NCBI GenBank assembly: GCA_016219005.1
Contig: JACRCN010000004.1
Location: 1-64,000, forward strand
Direction: 5' to 3'
Length of the DNA stretch: 64,000 nt
Source of the DNA: Deltaproteobacteria bacterium
GTDB lineage: Bacteria; Desulfobacterota; Desulfobacteria; Desulfobacterales; SpSt-501
Position 1 is the first letter of the stretch. Every line of letters begins with the position of its first letter. A program made the translations under genes and the position numbers. The notes below the pieces were generated by a model, which worked only from the letters and a program-made list of their open reading frames with translations, did not search any database and was not told where the DNA came from. Of this stretch, positions 40,522 through 49,422 are shown in pieces.

Positions 40522-41610
40522 TTGAGCGGAATGAAAATCGACCTTCAGGACATCGTCAAACAGTTCGGCACCCTTGAAGCGGTCAGCCACGTGTCCCTCG
40601 ACATCCAGGACGGCGAGCTGTTCACGCTCCTGGGGCCTTCGGGCTGTGGCAAGACCACCATCCTGCGCCTGATCGGCGGCTTCCACCAGGCGGATCAGGG
40701 CCGCATCCTCTTTGGCGGCAAGAACATGGTTGGCAAGCCGCCTTACGAGCGCAACATCGGGATGGTGTTTCAGAACTATGCCCTGTGGCCGCACATGCGG
40801 ATTTTCGACAACATCGCCTACGGCCTTAAGCTGAAGAAGTTCTCAGCAGCCGAGATCCGGGATAAGGTCGCGCACACGATGGGGCTGGTCAACATGAAGG
40901 GGCTCGAAAATCGCTATCCGGGAGAGCTGTCCGGCGGCCAGCAGCAGCGCGTGGCCCTGGCGCGGGCGCTGGTGCTCAACCCGGATGTGCTGCTCCTGGA
41001 CGAGCCGCTGTCCAACCTGGACGCCAAAATCCGGATCCAGGTGCGGGCGGAGATCCGCAAGCTCCAGAAAGAACTTGCCATCACCACTGTCTACGTCACC
41101 CACGACCAGGAGGAGGCGCTGACCCTCTCGGACCGCATCGCCGTGCTCAACCGCGGCAAGCTGCAGCAGTTGGGGACACCCCACGAGCTCTATGAGAAGC
41201 CCTACAACCCCTTTGTGGCCGACTTCATCGGCATCAACAACCTCATCCCGGGCAAAGTGAAAGAGGCGCTGGATTCCGGGTCCCGGCTGGTCGTCGAGAG
41301 TGTGGCCGGCCCCATCGCATGCGCCGGCAACGGCCGCCTCGAACCCGACCATGACTGCATGGTGTGCATCCGGCCCGAAACCGCAGAGATCAGCTTGTCT
41401 GCGACACCCCCGGAAGGCTTCAACAGCATCTCCGGCATCGTCAGTTTCCCTTCCTACATCGGCAACACCATCCGCTACGACGTGGAGGCGGGCGGCATTA
41501 TTTTCAAGGTGGACATTCAAAACCCCCGGGAGCACCAACTGCTGTCGGTCGGGACGAAGGTCTTCATCCACTTTGCAGTGACCTCCTCCCTGGGAATTCC
41601 GAAAGAATGA
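40522..41610 (+). CDS. ABC transporter ATP-binding protein
   Basis: A 362-residue ATPase of the PotA/FbpC/MalK group. Walker A GPSGCGKTT (about 39-47), Q-loop MVFQNYALWPH, signature LSGGQQQRVALARAL, Walker B VLLLDEPLSNLD, H-loop VYVTHDQ. A C-terminal TOBE regulatory region follows (about 280-360). The TTG start has AGGAAAG well placed upstream; ATG 40531 is the alternative but is poorly spaced. Confidence 0.93.
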   Translation: MSGMKIDLQDIVKQFGTLEAVSHVSLDIQDGELFTLLGPSGCGKTTILRLIGGFHQADQGRILFGGKNMVGKPPYERNIGMVFQNYALWPHMRIFDNIAYGLKLKKFSAAEIRDKVAHTMGLVNMKGLENRYPGELSGGQQQRVALARALVLNPDVLLLDEPLSNLDAKIRIQVRAEIRKLQKELAITTVYVTHDQEEALTLSDRIAVLNRGKLQQLGTPHELYEKPYNPFVADFIGINNLIPGKVKEALDSGSRLVVESVAGPIACAGNGRLEPDHDCMVCIRPETAEISLSATPPEGFNSISGIVSFPSYIGNTIRYDVEAGGIIFKVDIQNPREHQLLSVGTKVFIHFAVTSSLGIPKE

Positions 41611-41617
41611 GATCGTC

Positions 41618-43336
41618 ATGACAACCATCACCGCAACCATCGCAGCGCCGTTCCGGAGCAAGGCGGGCAGCGGCATCCACGCCGGCGGCCTCATCGGCTA
41701 CGGGGCCATCTGGGCCTTCATGGTCCTGTTTTTGATTTATCCCCTGCTGCACCTGTTTTACGACACCTTCACCACGGATGCGGGTGAATTCACGTTGCTG
41801 CACTTCCAGGACTTCTTCACGGACCGTTACTACCTAAAGGCGTTGATGAACTCACTGCTGCTGGGGGTGGGGACGGTCATCACGACCTCCATCATCGGCA
41901 TCACGTTCGCCTTCCTGCTGCTGCGCTATGAATTCCCGGGGCGGGGGATTTTCTCTTATCTGTCCATCCTGCCGATGATCATGCCGCCGCTGGTCGGGGT
42001 CATGGGGTTTGTCTTCATCCTGGGGCGGGCCGGCACGGTCAACACCCTCCTGATGGACTACCTCGGGTTCAGCAAGCCGGTCAACTTCATGTACGGCATC
42101 CAGGGCGTGCTGCTGGTGGAAACGCTGCACCTGTTTCCGCTCATGACGTTGAGCCTCGTGGACGCCATGGGCAAGATCTCTCCCTCGCTGGATGAAGCCG
42201 CCGAGAGCGTGGGGTCGCGGGGTTTGCGAAAATTCTGGGACATCACCTTCCCGCTCACCACCCCAGGGTATGTGTCCGGCGCTCTCCTCGTCTTCATCTG
42301 GACCTTCGCGGATTTCGCCACCCCGCTCGTGGTGGGCGTCGACGACCTGCTCGCCTCGCAGGCCTATCTCAACATCGTGCAGTTCGTCGACCGGCGGCTC
42401 TTCAAGATGGGCATCGTGATTTCGGCCATCATGGTGATTCTGGCCATTCTTTTTCTGATCGTCGCCAAGAAATACGTGGCGATCAAGGATTACAGCTCCC
42501 TGTCCTATTCCGTGATCGAGCGTCGGAAGCTCTCGTCGGCGGCTAGGGTGGGGGTGATGCTTTTCCTGGGGCTGATCCTCATCCTGGCCTTCATCCCCTA
42601 CCTCGGCATCGCGCTCGACTCCTTCGGCAAGGGTTGGGCCCTGACGCCGTTTCCCGTCAATTACACCCTGCAGTATTTTGAGCGAGTGGCTTTCGAGACG
42701 CCCAAGTTCATCATCAACAGCTTGCTTTATGCCGGGATATCGGTGTTGATCTGCATCGCCGTGGGGGTGCCGCTGGCCTGGGTGGGGGCGCGAACCAAGC
42801 TGCCGGGCCGGGAGTTCCTCGACTCCATGACCACCCTGATCCTCGCGCTGCCCGGCACCGGCATCGGCATCGCCTACATGCGTGCGTTCCGGGACCCGCT
42901 GCCGTATTTCGACATGGCCTTTATCGGCATGTGGATCGTCATCCCGGTGGTTCTAGGGGTGCGCCGTCTGCCCTACACGGTGCGCGGGACCTTTGCCTCG
43001 CTGCAGATCGTGCACAAGTCTTTCGAGGAGGCAGGGGAGAGTGTTGGCGCAACCAAGATGACGACCTTCAAGGATATCACCCTGCCGCTGATCTGGAAGG
43101 GGGTGCTGGTGGGTTCGCTCTATTCCTTCATCCTGGCGCTTCAGGAAGCCTCGGCGACCCTCCTGCTCGTGGTGCCCGGGCACGAGATGATGACGGTGGG
43201 CATCTTCAACTTTTACATCGGCGGGTCGGTGAACGAGGCCGCGGCCCTGGGCCTGATCCTCATCGTCCTGGGGGCGGTCTGCCTTTTTGTCATCAACCGG
43301 GTGGCTGGGACCAAGATGGGCGGCGTGTTCGGATAA
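41618..43336 (+). CDS. ABC transporter permease, fused two-domain (FbpB/ThiP-like)
   Basis: A 572-residue membrane protein with about 12 helices in two homologous halves. Each half carries an EAA loop: LDEAAESVGSRGLRKFWDIT (about 190-209) and FEEAGESVGATKMTTFKDIT (about 468-487). One chain thus supplies both permease domains. It starts 7 bases after the ATPase gene. The partner binding protein is at 39289. Confidence 0.92.
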   Translation: MTTITATIAAPFRSKAGSGIHAGGLIGYGAIWAFMVLFLIYPLLHLFYDTFTTDAGEFTLLHFQDFFTDRYYLKALMNSLLLGVGTVITTSIIGITFAFLLLRYEFPGRGIFSYLSILPMIMPPLVGVMGFVFILGRAGTVNTLLMDYLGFSKPVNFMYGIQGVLLVETLHLFPLMTLSLVDAMGKISPSLDEAAESVGSRGLRKFWDITFPLTTPGYVSGALLVFIWTFADFATPLVVGVDDLLASQAYLNIVQFVDRRLFKMGIVISAIMVILAILFLIVAKKYVAIKDYSSLSYSVIERRKLSSAARVGVMLFLGLILILAFIPYLGIALDSFGKGWALTPFPVNYTLQYFERVAFETPKFIINSLLYAGISVLICIAVGVPLAWVGARTKLPGREFLDSMTTLILALPGTGIGIAYMRAFRDPLPYFDMAFIGMWIVIPVVLGVRRLPYTVRGTFASLQIVHKSFEEAGESVGATKMTTFKDITLPLIWKGVLVGSLYSFILALQEASATLLLVVPGHEMMTVGIFNFYIGGSVNEAAALGLILIVLGAVCLFVINRVAGTKMGGVFG

Positions 43337-43387
43337 AAAAATGATGCCGGGGGCATGGTCTTTTCTGCACCCTGCCGGGCGCAACGC

Positions 43388-43423
43388 AAAGGCATTTCCG
43401 CAGTGGCCGCGGAAATGCCTTTT
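43388..43423. terminator. Bidirectional terminator
   Basis: AAAGGCATTTCCGC (43388-43401) and GCGGAAATGCCTTT (43410-43423) form a perfect 14-base stem with a short loop and flanking A and T runs. It lies between the convergent permease and cold-shock genes. Confidence 0.85.
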
Positions 43424-43440
43424 TATTTGGTGCCCGGATT

Positions 43441-43641
43441 TTAAACGACGGTGACGTTCTCGGCCGCGGGGCCTTTTTTGCCTTGCGTGATGTCAAAGGT
43501 AACGCGGTCGCCATCTTTCAGGCTCTTGAACCCGGACCCGTTGATGCCGGTGTGATGGACGAAGACCTCCTGCCCATCTTCCGCCTGAATGAAACCGTAG
43601 CCCTTTTTGTCGTTGAACCACTTCACAGTTCCATTGGCCAT
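43441..43641 (-). CDS. cspA: Cold-shock protein (CspA family)
   Basis: A 66-residue OB-fold RNA/DNA-binding protein. RNP1 is KGYGFI (about 13-18) and RNP2 is VFVHH (26-30), both intact. The length is standard. A strong ribosome binding site (GAAAGGAGGG) precedes the ATG. It acts as a nucleic-acid chaperone; whether it is cold-induced cannot be told. Confidence 0.96.
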   Translation of the reverse strand: MANGTVKWFNDKKGYGFIQAEDGQEVFVHHTGINGSGFKSLKDGDRVTFDITQGKKGPAAENVTVV

Positions 43642-43879
43642 CGTGACACCCTCCTTTCAGGAAGTTCTCATAGTTTCATACTAAGGGTGTCACTTCTGGA
43701 ACTGGACTTTCCCCTTAAGTCGAAACCGGTCCTCGTTGGGCGGACCTATGATGATTGGCAATATTTTATCCCGTCCTCCGGAAAAATCAAGACGTGTTTT
43801 CAACCCGATAAAACACTTGGCATTCGACGAAAGACCATGTAAGTCATCCGCATCTCTCCCATTTGCGGAGTGAGCCGCC

Positions 43880-44566
43880 ATGCAAAACAAACCGCCTTTG
43901 GCCACAGACCCCGGCCGGAAGAAGACCCCGGTGTGGGACCTGCCCACGCGCCTGTTTCACTGGCTGCTCGTGCTGCTGGTGGCCATCTCTTTTGTTACCG
44001 TTAAGATCGGCGGAAATGCCATGCAGTACCATGAGCGCAGCGGCTTTACGATCCTGATGCTGCTCCTGTTCCGGTTGGTGTGGGGGGTGCTCGGCAGCCA
44101 GCCGTCACGCTTTAAAACCTTCTTGAAGGGGCCGGCTACGGTTTTGCGTTATGCCGCGACAACGTTGCGGCGGGAGCCTGAGTGTCATCTGACCCACAAT
44201 CCTCTGGGCGGATGGTCGGTTGCAGCGTTGCTGACAGCACTCCTCGTCCAGGCCGGTACGGGTCTTTTTGCCAACGACGACATTGCCACCGAGGGTCCGC
44301 TGTATGGGTGGGTGAGCAAGGCGACCAGCGACTGGATCACGGAAGTGCATCAATTCAACGCCGGGATCATTGTCGTCCTGATCGTTCTGCACGTGGCGGC
44401 GGTGCTGTTCCACCTGATCTACAAGCGGGACAACCTGCTCGTGCCGATGTTTACGGGCGACAAGCCATGCGACGCCGCGGACGGCCCTCCAGGCATGCGC
44501 CCGCGCTGGCTGGCGATAGTGATAGCGGCCTTTGCCGCCGCTGCGGTTTATTTGGTGGTGCGATAA
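43880..44566 (+). CDS. Cytochrome b561-family membrane protein
   Basis: A 228-residue inner-membrane di-heme-type cytochrome b (PF01292-like) with four helices plus a C-terminal anchor (about 205-225). Candidate heme-ligand histidines are in PTRLFHWLLV (about 27), YHERSGF (about 51), VHQFNAGI and VLHVAAVLFH. It is convergent with a cytochrome c' gene. Such b561/c' pairs often form a small electron-transfer unit at the membrane. Confidence 0.88.
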   Translation: MQNKPPLATDPGRKKTPVWDLPTRLFHWLLVLLVAISFVTVKIGGNAMQYHERSGFTILMLLLFRLVWGVLGSQPSRFKTFLKGPATVLRYAATTLRREPECHLTHNPLGGWSVAALLTALLVQAGTGLFANDDIATEGPLYGWVSKATSDWITEVHQFNAGIIVVLIVLHVAAVLFHLIYKRDNLLVPMFTGDKPCDAADGPPGMRPRWLAIVIAAFAAAAVYLVVR

Positions 44567-44595
44567 AGAAGCCGGACAGGGTCCGGCTTCTTTAT
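44563..44595. terminator. Terminator at the end of the cytochrome b561 gene
   Basis: ATAAAGAAGCCGGAC (44563-44577) and GTCCGGCTTCTTTAT (44581-44595) form a perfect 15-base stem with a three-base loop and include the stop codon. The structure could work for both converging genes. Confidence 0.85.
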
Positions 44596-44628
44596 AGGCT
44601 GGTTCTTATGAGAGCAGCCCTTGGCCGT

Positions 44629-44660
44629 GATCACCGCGGCAAGGTGCCGCTCCCACGCAA
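44629..44660. repeat. REP-like unit
   Basis: CCGCGGCAAGGTGCCGCTCCCA is an inverted copy of the GGGAGCGGCATCC.GCCGCG element at 34631 and 28142. It lies in the convergent gap between the two cytochrome genes. Confidence 0.5.
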
Positions 44661-44687
44661 AAAGGGCTCAAGCTTCTGGAAGCCGGC

Positions 44688-45143
44688 TTACTTGTTTCGA
44701 TACGCGTCGTGGCAGGCCTTGCAGCTGGCGCCGGCCGCGCCGAACTGGGATTTGATCGCGTTCAAGTCCCCGCCCTTGGCCACGGCGGCCAGCTTGGCGA
44801 GCTCGGCTTCGGTTGTCTTGTGCATTTGCGAAAATTTATCTTTTTGAGCCAGGGCGTCGGCCTTCATGCCGCTGCCCTTGTCGCTGCCGGGGGTCATGAA
44901 CGCCTCCAGCGGCAGTCGATAGAGTGACTCCACCAGGATCGCGTTCTTCTCAAGGGCCTCCTTGTTGTAAGGCTGCTCGCCTTTCACCACCGCCCCCATG
45001 CGGCTGTAATGCTGGCCGACCAGGAACATGACCGACTGACGATACTTGATCGCATCCTCGGTCTTGGCAAATTGGGCGAATGCGGCCCCGGTCAACACGC
45101 CGACGACTGCCACCACCACAACCCACGTCATCCGTTTTTTCAT
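44688..45143 (-). CDS. Cytochrome c' (class II c-type cytochrome)
   Basis: A 151-residue periplasmic protein with a signal peptide (1-23, cleavage after AFA). It is a four-helix bundle type with the single heme motif CKACH close to the C-terminus (about 141-145), the hallmark of class II cytochromes. It begins QFAKTEDAIKYRQSVMFLVG, where the family has its sixth-position helix. It may bind NO or transfer electrons; its partner is probably the neighbouring b561. Confidence 0.92.
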   Translation of the reverse strand: MKKRMTWVVVVAVVGVLTGAAFAQFAKTEDAIKYRQSVMFLVGQHYSRMGAVVKGEQPYNKEALEKNAILVESLYRLPLEAFMTPGSDKGSGMKADALAQKDKFSQMHKTTEAELAKLAAVAKGGDLNAIKSQFGAAGASCKACHDAYRNK

Positions 45144-45319
45144 GGAGCCTCCTTTAAAATTAACTTGATAATTGACCCGCGCGCAGCGCCGGTTTTCAAA
45201 ATCTCTAAACCAAGCCCCGCTGGCCCTCTCCTGAAGATAGAAAACTGATTATCAAAATCTATTGCCATTGTCTACTTGCCATACCTGCGGTTTGAGATAA
45301 GCGGCGCGAAACTTTTTTC

Positions 45320-45398
45320 TTGACAATTCTTTTTCGGATATTGTAAAAAATATTACAAAAAAATATTAGACAGGAAAATTTTTTACAATGACTTACAA
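45320..45398 (+). promoter_or_regulatory. Promoter and RpiR-type operator
   Basis: TTGACA at 45320-45325 is the -35. The inverted repeat TTGTAA..N6..TTACAA (45341-45358) covers the expected -10. Two further TTACAA half-sites lie at 45383 and 45393, on either side of the start codon. Autoregulation by the RpiR protein is likely. Confidence 0.6.
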
Positions 45399-46245
45399 TC
45401 GCCTGCTGAATGAAAAGGCCGAGCGCCTGACCCCCTCTCAGAAAAAGCTCTTGAATTACATCTTGGCCAATGACGAAGAAGCGGTATTTCTAACGATCCA
45501 GGACCTCTCCAGGCGGGTGAACGTGAGTGTCGCCACTGTGGTCCGGCTTGCGAAGGCGCTCGGTTACGCAGGGTTCCCGCAATTTCAACAGGAACTGAGA
45601 TCTCTTTTCAGGGACAAGCTGACAACGGTATCCCGGCTCCAAAAGGCGGCGCGGAAGGAAACAAGTGAAGAAAATGTCCTTGTCAAGATTTTTCAACAGG
45701 ACATCGAGAATATCACCGAAACCATGAAACAGGTTTCAATGGACGATTTCAGACGCTTCGTCAAAACCTTGAACTCCGCGAAGCGGGTCGTGATCATCGG
45801 GCTTCGCAGCGCGCACTCGCTCGCCGTATTAATGGGGGTCGCCCTGGAATTCCTGCAGCGCGACGTCTGGATCGTTCAGCCGGGAATCGGCGACATGTGG
45901 GATCGCCTGCTTGGCTTGAGAAAAGATGACGTGCTGGTCGGAATCTGTTTTCCCCGCTACACCAAAGAAACCGTTGAAGTGCTTCGATTCGCCCACGAAA
46001 AGGGCATCAAGACACTCGCCATCACGGATAGTCCCATTTCTCCGCTGGCTCGGTATGCCCAATGTGTGTTGCCGGCCCGCTGCAAGATGGATTCCTTCAT
46101 CGAATCCTTTACCGCCGCTCTCAGTCTCATAAACGCGATTGTCACTGCGGCCGGCGTCTACCGTAAGGATGCAACCATGAATTCCCTTAATAAGCTTGAA
46201 AGCTTCTGGGAGAGTCGTGGGATTTATTACCAAAAAGAGACCTGA
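45388..46245 (+). CDS. MurR/RpiR-family transcriptional regulator
   Basis: A 285-residue regulator with an N-terminal helix-turn-helix (LTIQDLSRRVNVSVATVVRL, about 35-54) and a SIS domain (VVIIGLRSAHSLAVLMGVAL; DDVLVGICFPRYTKETVEVL). It is more distant from HexR than the regulator at 26139. It heads a cluster with a TAXI-TRAP transporter, an aminotransferase and BKACE. In such settings the SIS domain may bind a non-sugar ligand. Confidence 0.88.
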   Translation: MTYNRLLNEKAERLTPSQKKLLNYILANDEEAVFLTIQDLSRRVNVSVATVVRLAKALGYAGFPQFQQELRSLFRDKLTTVSRLQKAARKETSEENVLVKIFQQDIENITETMKQVSMDDFRRFVKTLNSAKRVVIIGLRSAHSLAVLMGVALEFLQRDVWIVQPGIGDMWDRLLGLRKDDVLVGICFPRYTKETVEVLRFAHEKGIKTLAITDSPISPLARYAQCVLPARCKMDSFIESFTAALSLINAIVTAAGVYRKDATMNSLNKLESFWESRGIYYQKET

Positions 46246-46312
46246 CGATCAATCCAGGAGGACAGGCGTATTTCCAATCCTCTATCAACAACCCAACAAG
46301 GAGGTCGCCATC

Positions 46313-47290
46313 ATGAAAAAGCGTTCAAGCATTTTGTTGACTGCAATCGTTCTGACTCTTTTTCTTCTGACCGCCGGCCAGGGATTTTGCAAAGACGAGA
46401 AGTTGCTCTTCGCAACCGGTGGGATCTCGGGAACGTTTTATCCGCTGGGGGGAGCGATCGCCCAGGTCTGGAACCAGAAAATACCTGGATTGAACGTGAC
46501 CGTGCAGGCAACCGGCGGATCGCTCGAGAATGTGCGCCTCCTGGGAAGCAAGGACGCGGAGGTCGCCATCTGCATGAACGACATCGCCTATTACGGGCAG
46601 CAGGGTCTCGAGGTTTTCAAGGCCAAAAATGAAAAGTACACCAACTACATGGCCATCGGCAACGTGTACCCCGATGTGATTCAAATCTTTACGCGGAAAG
46701 ACAGCGACATCAAGACGATCGCGGATCTGAAGGGCAAAAAGGTTTCGGTCGGCCCTCCCGGCAGCGGCACGGAAATCAGTGCGCGCCAGGTCCTCGGCAT
46801 CTACGGAATCGACTACAAAAAGCGCCAGGACCTCAAGCCGAGCTACATGTCCTATTCGGAAGCGGCCGATCACTTCAAAGACAACCTGATCGATGCGGCC
46901 TACTTTGTCGTGGCGGTGCCGAATGCGGCCCTGCAGGACATCAATCTCACCAAACCCGTCAGATTGCTGACGATTGATGACCGGATGTTCGGCATGATCA
47001 CGAAAGATTACCCGCTGTACTCTCGGTTTGAGATTGCCGCGAATTCCTACCAGGGGCAGGCGGAGCCCATTAAAACGATTGCCGTGTACTCGAGCCTGCT
47101 TGTCCGCAGCGACCTGCCCGAAGACCTCGTGTACCAGATGACGAAAGTATTTTTGGAGGAGAGAGCGACAATTGCCCAGGGGCATGCAGCAGGCAAATAC
47201 ATAAATCCGCAGATTGTGACTTCCGGAATTGCCATTCCACTGCATCCGGGGGCTCAGAAATACCTCAAAGAAAAAGGACTCGTCAAGTAG
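46313..47290 (+). CDS. TAXI-family TRAP solute-binding protein
   Basis: A 325-residue exported protein (signal 1-24, cleavage near GFC). TAXI hallmarks are FATGGISGTFYPLGGAIAQV, LKGKKVSVGPPGSGTEISAR and SEAADHFKDNLIDAAYFVVA. Known TAXI ligands include glutamate and other acids. AAGGAGG precedes ATG 46313; the longer open frame overlaps the regulator. It works with the fused permease downstream. Confidence 0.92.
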   Translation: MKKRSSILLTAIVLTLFLLTAGQGFCKDEKLLFATGGISGTFYPLGGAIAQVWNQKIPGLNVTVQATGGSLENVRLLGSKDAEVAICMNDIAYYGQQGLEVFKAKNEKYTNYMAIGNVYPDVIQIFTRKDSDIKTIADLKGKKVSVGPPGSGTEISARQVLGIYGIDYKKRQDLKPSYMSYSEAADHFKDNLIDAAYFVVAVPNAALQDINLTKPVRLLTIDDRMFGMITKDYPLYSRFEIAANSYQGQAEPIKTIAVYSSLLVRSDLPEDLVYQMTKVFLEERATIAQGHAAGKYINPQIVTSGIAIPLHPGAQKYLKEKGLVK

Positions 47291-47307
47291 TACATTCCCC
47301 TTATCAA

Positions 47308-47350
47308 AGCGCTTGCGGCAACTTTTATTGGAGGCGGTGCCGCAAGCGCT
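47308..47350 (+). terminator. Stem-loop after the TAXI binding protein
   Basis: AGCGCTTGCGGCA (47308-47320) and TGCCGCAAGCGCT (47338-47350) form a perfect 13-base stem with a 17-base loop, between the binding protein and permease genes. No T-run follows, so a partial terminator or stabilising element is likely. Confidence 0.6.
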
Positions 47351-47372
47351 GCCGTGAGCGTGGAGGTGGCTG

Positions 47373-49367
47373 ATGCCTTTGGAGGAAAAACCATTGACCA
47401 ACAACGGTGCGGGGGACGGTCAAGAAGAGCCTATCAATGTCGATGCGGTACTGGAGAAATTCGACCCGGAATCGCGCTTTCTAAAACTGACCGGGCTTTG
47501 GCTTCCGGTTGCCAAGACCATCGCTGTTTTGTTCTCGCTTTTTCAGCTTTACACCGGTCTTTTCGGGGTGTTCGAAGCTCAAATACAACGCCCCACCCAC
47601 CTGATGTTTGCCTTGGCACTCGTGTTTCTCCTTTACCCGTTCAAACCTCGCAAGGGGATCACAACCCCCCATCCGGTTGATCTGGCGCTTGCCGTCCTGA
47701 GCGTCACCGGGGCCTCTTTTTCCATCATCAATTACGAGATTATTGTGGAAAGTGCAGGCTTGTATTCCAAGCTGGATTTTGCCGTAGCACTCCTCGGAAT
47801 TGCCCTGACGCTGGAAGCAACCAGGCGGATCGTCGGTCTTCCGATCGTCATCATCGCAAGCCTCTTCATGGTTTATGCCTACCTTGGCGCTTATTTCCCG
47901 GGATTCCTGGCGCATCGCGGTTTTGAGATCAAGCGGATCGCTACCCAAATGTGGTTTACCACGGAAGGGATCATGGGGGTGCCTCTCGGGGTTTCGGCAA
48001 ACTTTATCTTTCTCTTCATCCTGTTCGGCGCCTTCCTCACCAGCACCGGCATCATGGATTTTTTCATGGACATTTCTTATGCCGTAGCAGGCTGGGCGTC
48101 GGGAGGGCCGGCCAAGATAGCGGTTATCGGCAGCGCCTTGGAGGGCACCGTTTCCGGAAGCTCGGTTGCCAACACGGTGGGCTCGGGAAGTTTCACCATA
48201 CCGATGATGAAGCGCCTGGGGTATAAACCCGAATTCGCAGGTGCGGTCGAGGCCGCCGCATCCACGGGCGGTCAGATCATGCCGCCGGTCATGGGCGCGG
48301 CGGCTTTTCTCATGGCCGAGTTCATGAATGTGCCCTATGTGGAGGTTGCCAAAGCCGCCGTGATACCGGCGCTTCTGTACTTTGCCGGCGTGTTCATCGT
48401 GGTTCATTTTGAAGCCAAGAAATGCGGCCTCAGAGGCCTTTCCAGAAAGGAGTTGCCGAAGATCGGCAAGGTGCTCAAGGAACGCTTCTATCTTATTCTC
48501 CCCCTGGCCGGCATCATCTATTTCCTGGTCGAGGGATCCACTCCCATGCGGGCCGCGTTGAGCGGCCTGGCCCTGTGCATCCTGGTTTCAATGGTTCGAA
48601 AAGAAACAAGGCTGAACCTGAAAAAGCTGCTCGACACCCTTGAATCCGGCGCCCGCGGCGCCCTGGGAGTCGCCCTGGCCTGCGCCACGGCCGGGATCAT
48701 CGTGGGCGTGGTGACGCTCACCGGCCTCGGACTCAAGATGGGTGACGGGCTTATTGCTCTGGCCGGCGGGCTGATTCTGCCAACGCTTCTCTTCACCATG
48801 ATCACTTCCCTGATATTGGGAATGGGCGCACCCACGACTGCAAACTATGTCATCACGTCAACCGTGGCCGCGCCGGCCCTGATCAAACTCGGCACCCCCT
48901 TGATGGCTGCCCACATGTTCGTCTTCTACTTCGGGATCGTTGCGGACATCACCCCGCCGGTGGCGCTGGCGGCCATGGCCGGTGCTGCGATTGCCAAATC
49001 AGATCCGATGAAGACAGGGGTGAACGCGACCAAGTTGGCGATTGGGGCGTTTATTGTCCCGTATATTTTCGTCTTCAGCCCGGCGCTCCTGATGATCAAC
49101 GCTACGTTCCTGGACATAGCTCAGATGACGATTACGGCCGTCTTCGGCATGATAGGCGTTGGCGCCGCCGTCGAAGGCTGGTATTGGACCCGGATGGCCT
49201 GGTGGGAACGAATCCCCGCCTTGGCTGCCGGTCTGCTGCTCATAGATCCCGGAACGATGACGGACATCATCGGAGTGGTTCTGCTGGGACTTCTGACGTT
49301 CATTCAATATCGAAAAGCCAAGTCGAGCCGGTCATCGTTAAGGGATTCGATTGCAGCCGCAAATTGA
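47373..49367 (+). CDS. TRAP transporter fused permease (4TM/12TM)
   Basis: A 664-residue permease that joins DctQ-like (about 30-170) and DctM-like (about 180-600) parts, as is normal for TAXI systems. DctM-type motifs are EGTVSGSSVANTVGSGSFTI, ASTGGQIMPPVMGAAAFLMA and GMGAPTTANYVITSTVAAPA. The ribosome binding site is GGAGG with a good gap. It probably imports the substrate of the aminotransferase downstream. Confidence 0.93.
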   Translation: MPLEEKPLTNNGAGDGQEEPINVDAVLEKFDPESRFLKLTGLWLPVAKTIAVLFSLFQLYTGLFGVFEAQIQRPTHLMFALALVFLLYPFKPRKGITTPHPVDLALAVLSVTGASFSIINYEIIVESAGLYSKLDFAVALLGIALTLEATRRIVGLPIVIIASLFMVYAYLGAYFPGFLAHRGFEIKRIATQMWFTTEGIMGVPLGVSANFIFLFILFGAFLTSTGIMDFFMDISYAVAGWASGGPAKIAVIGSALEGTVSGSSVANTVGSGSFTIPMMKRLGYKPEFAGAVEAAASTGGQIMPPVMGAAAFLMAEFMNVPYVEVAKAAVIPALLYFAGVFIVVHFEAKKCGLRGLSRKELPKIGKVLKERFYLILPLAGIIYFLVEGSTPMRAALSGLALCILVSMVRKETRLNLKKLLDTLESGARGALGVALACATAGIIVGVVTLTGLGLKMGDGLIALAGGLILPTLLFTMITSLILGMGAPTTANYVITSTVAAPALIKLGTPLMAAHMFVFYFGIVADITPPVALAAMAGAAIAKSDPMKTGVNATKLAIGAFIVPYIFVFSPALLMINATFLDIAQMTITAVFGMIGVGAAVEGWYWTRMAWWERIPALAAGLLLIDPGTMTDIIGVVLLGLLTFIQYRKAKSSRSSLRDSIAAAN

Positions 49368-49422
49368 TGTTTGTTACATGCCGAGGCCATCTACGCTTAA
49401 ATTGAGTAAGGGAGAGGGAGAA

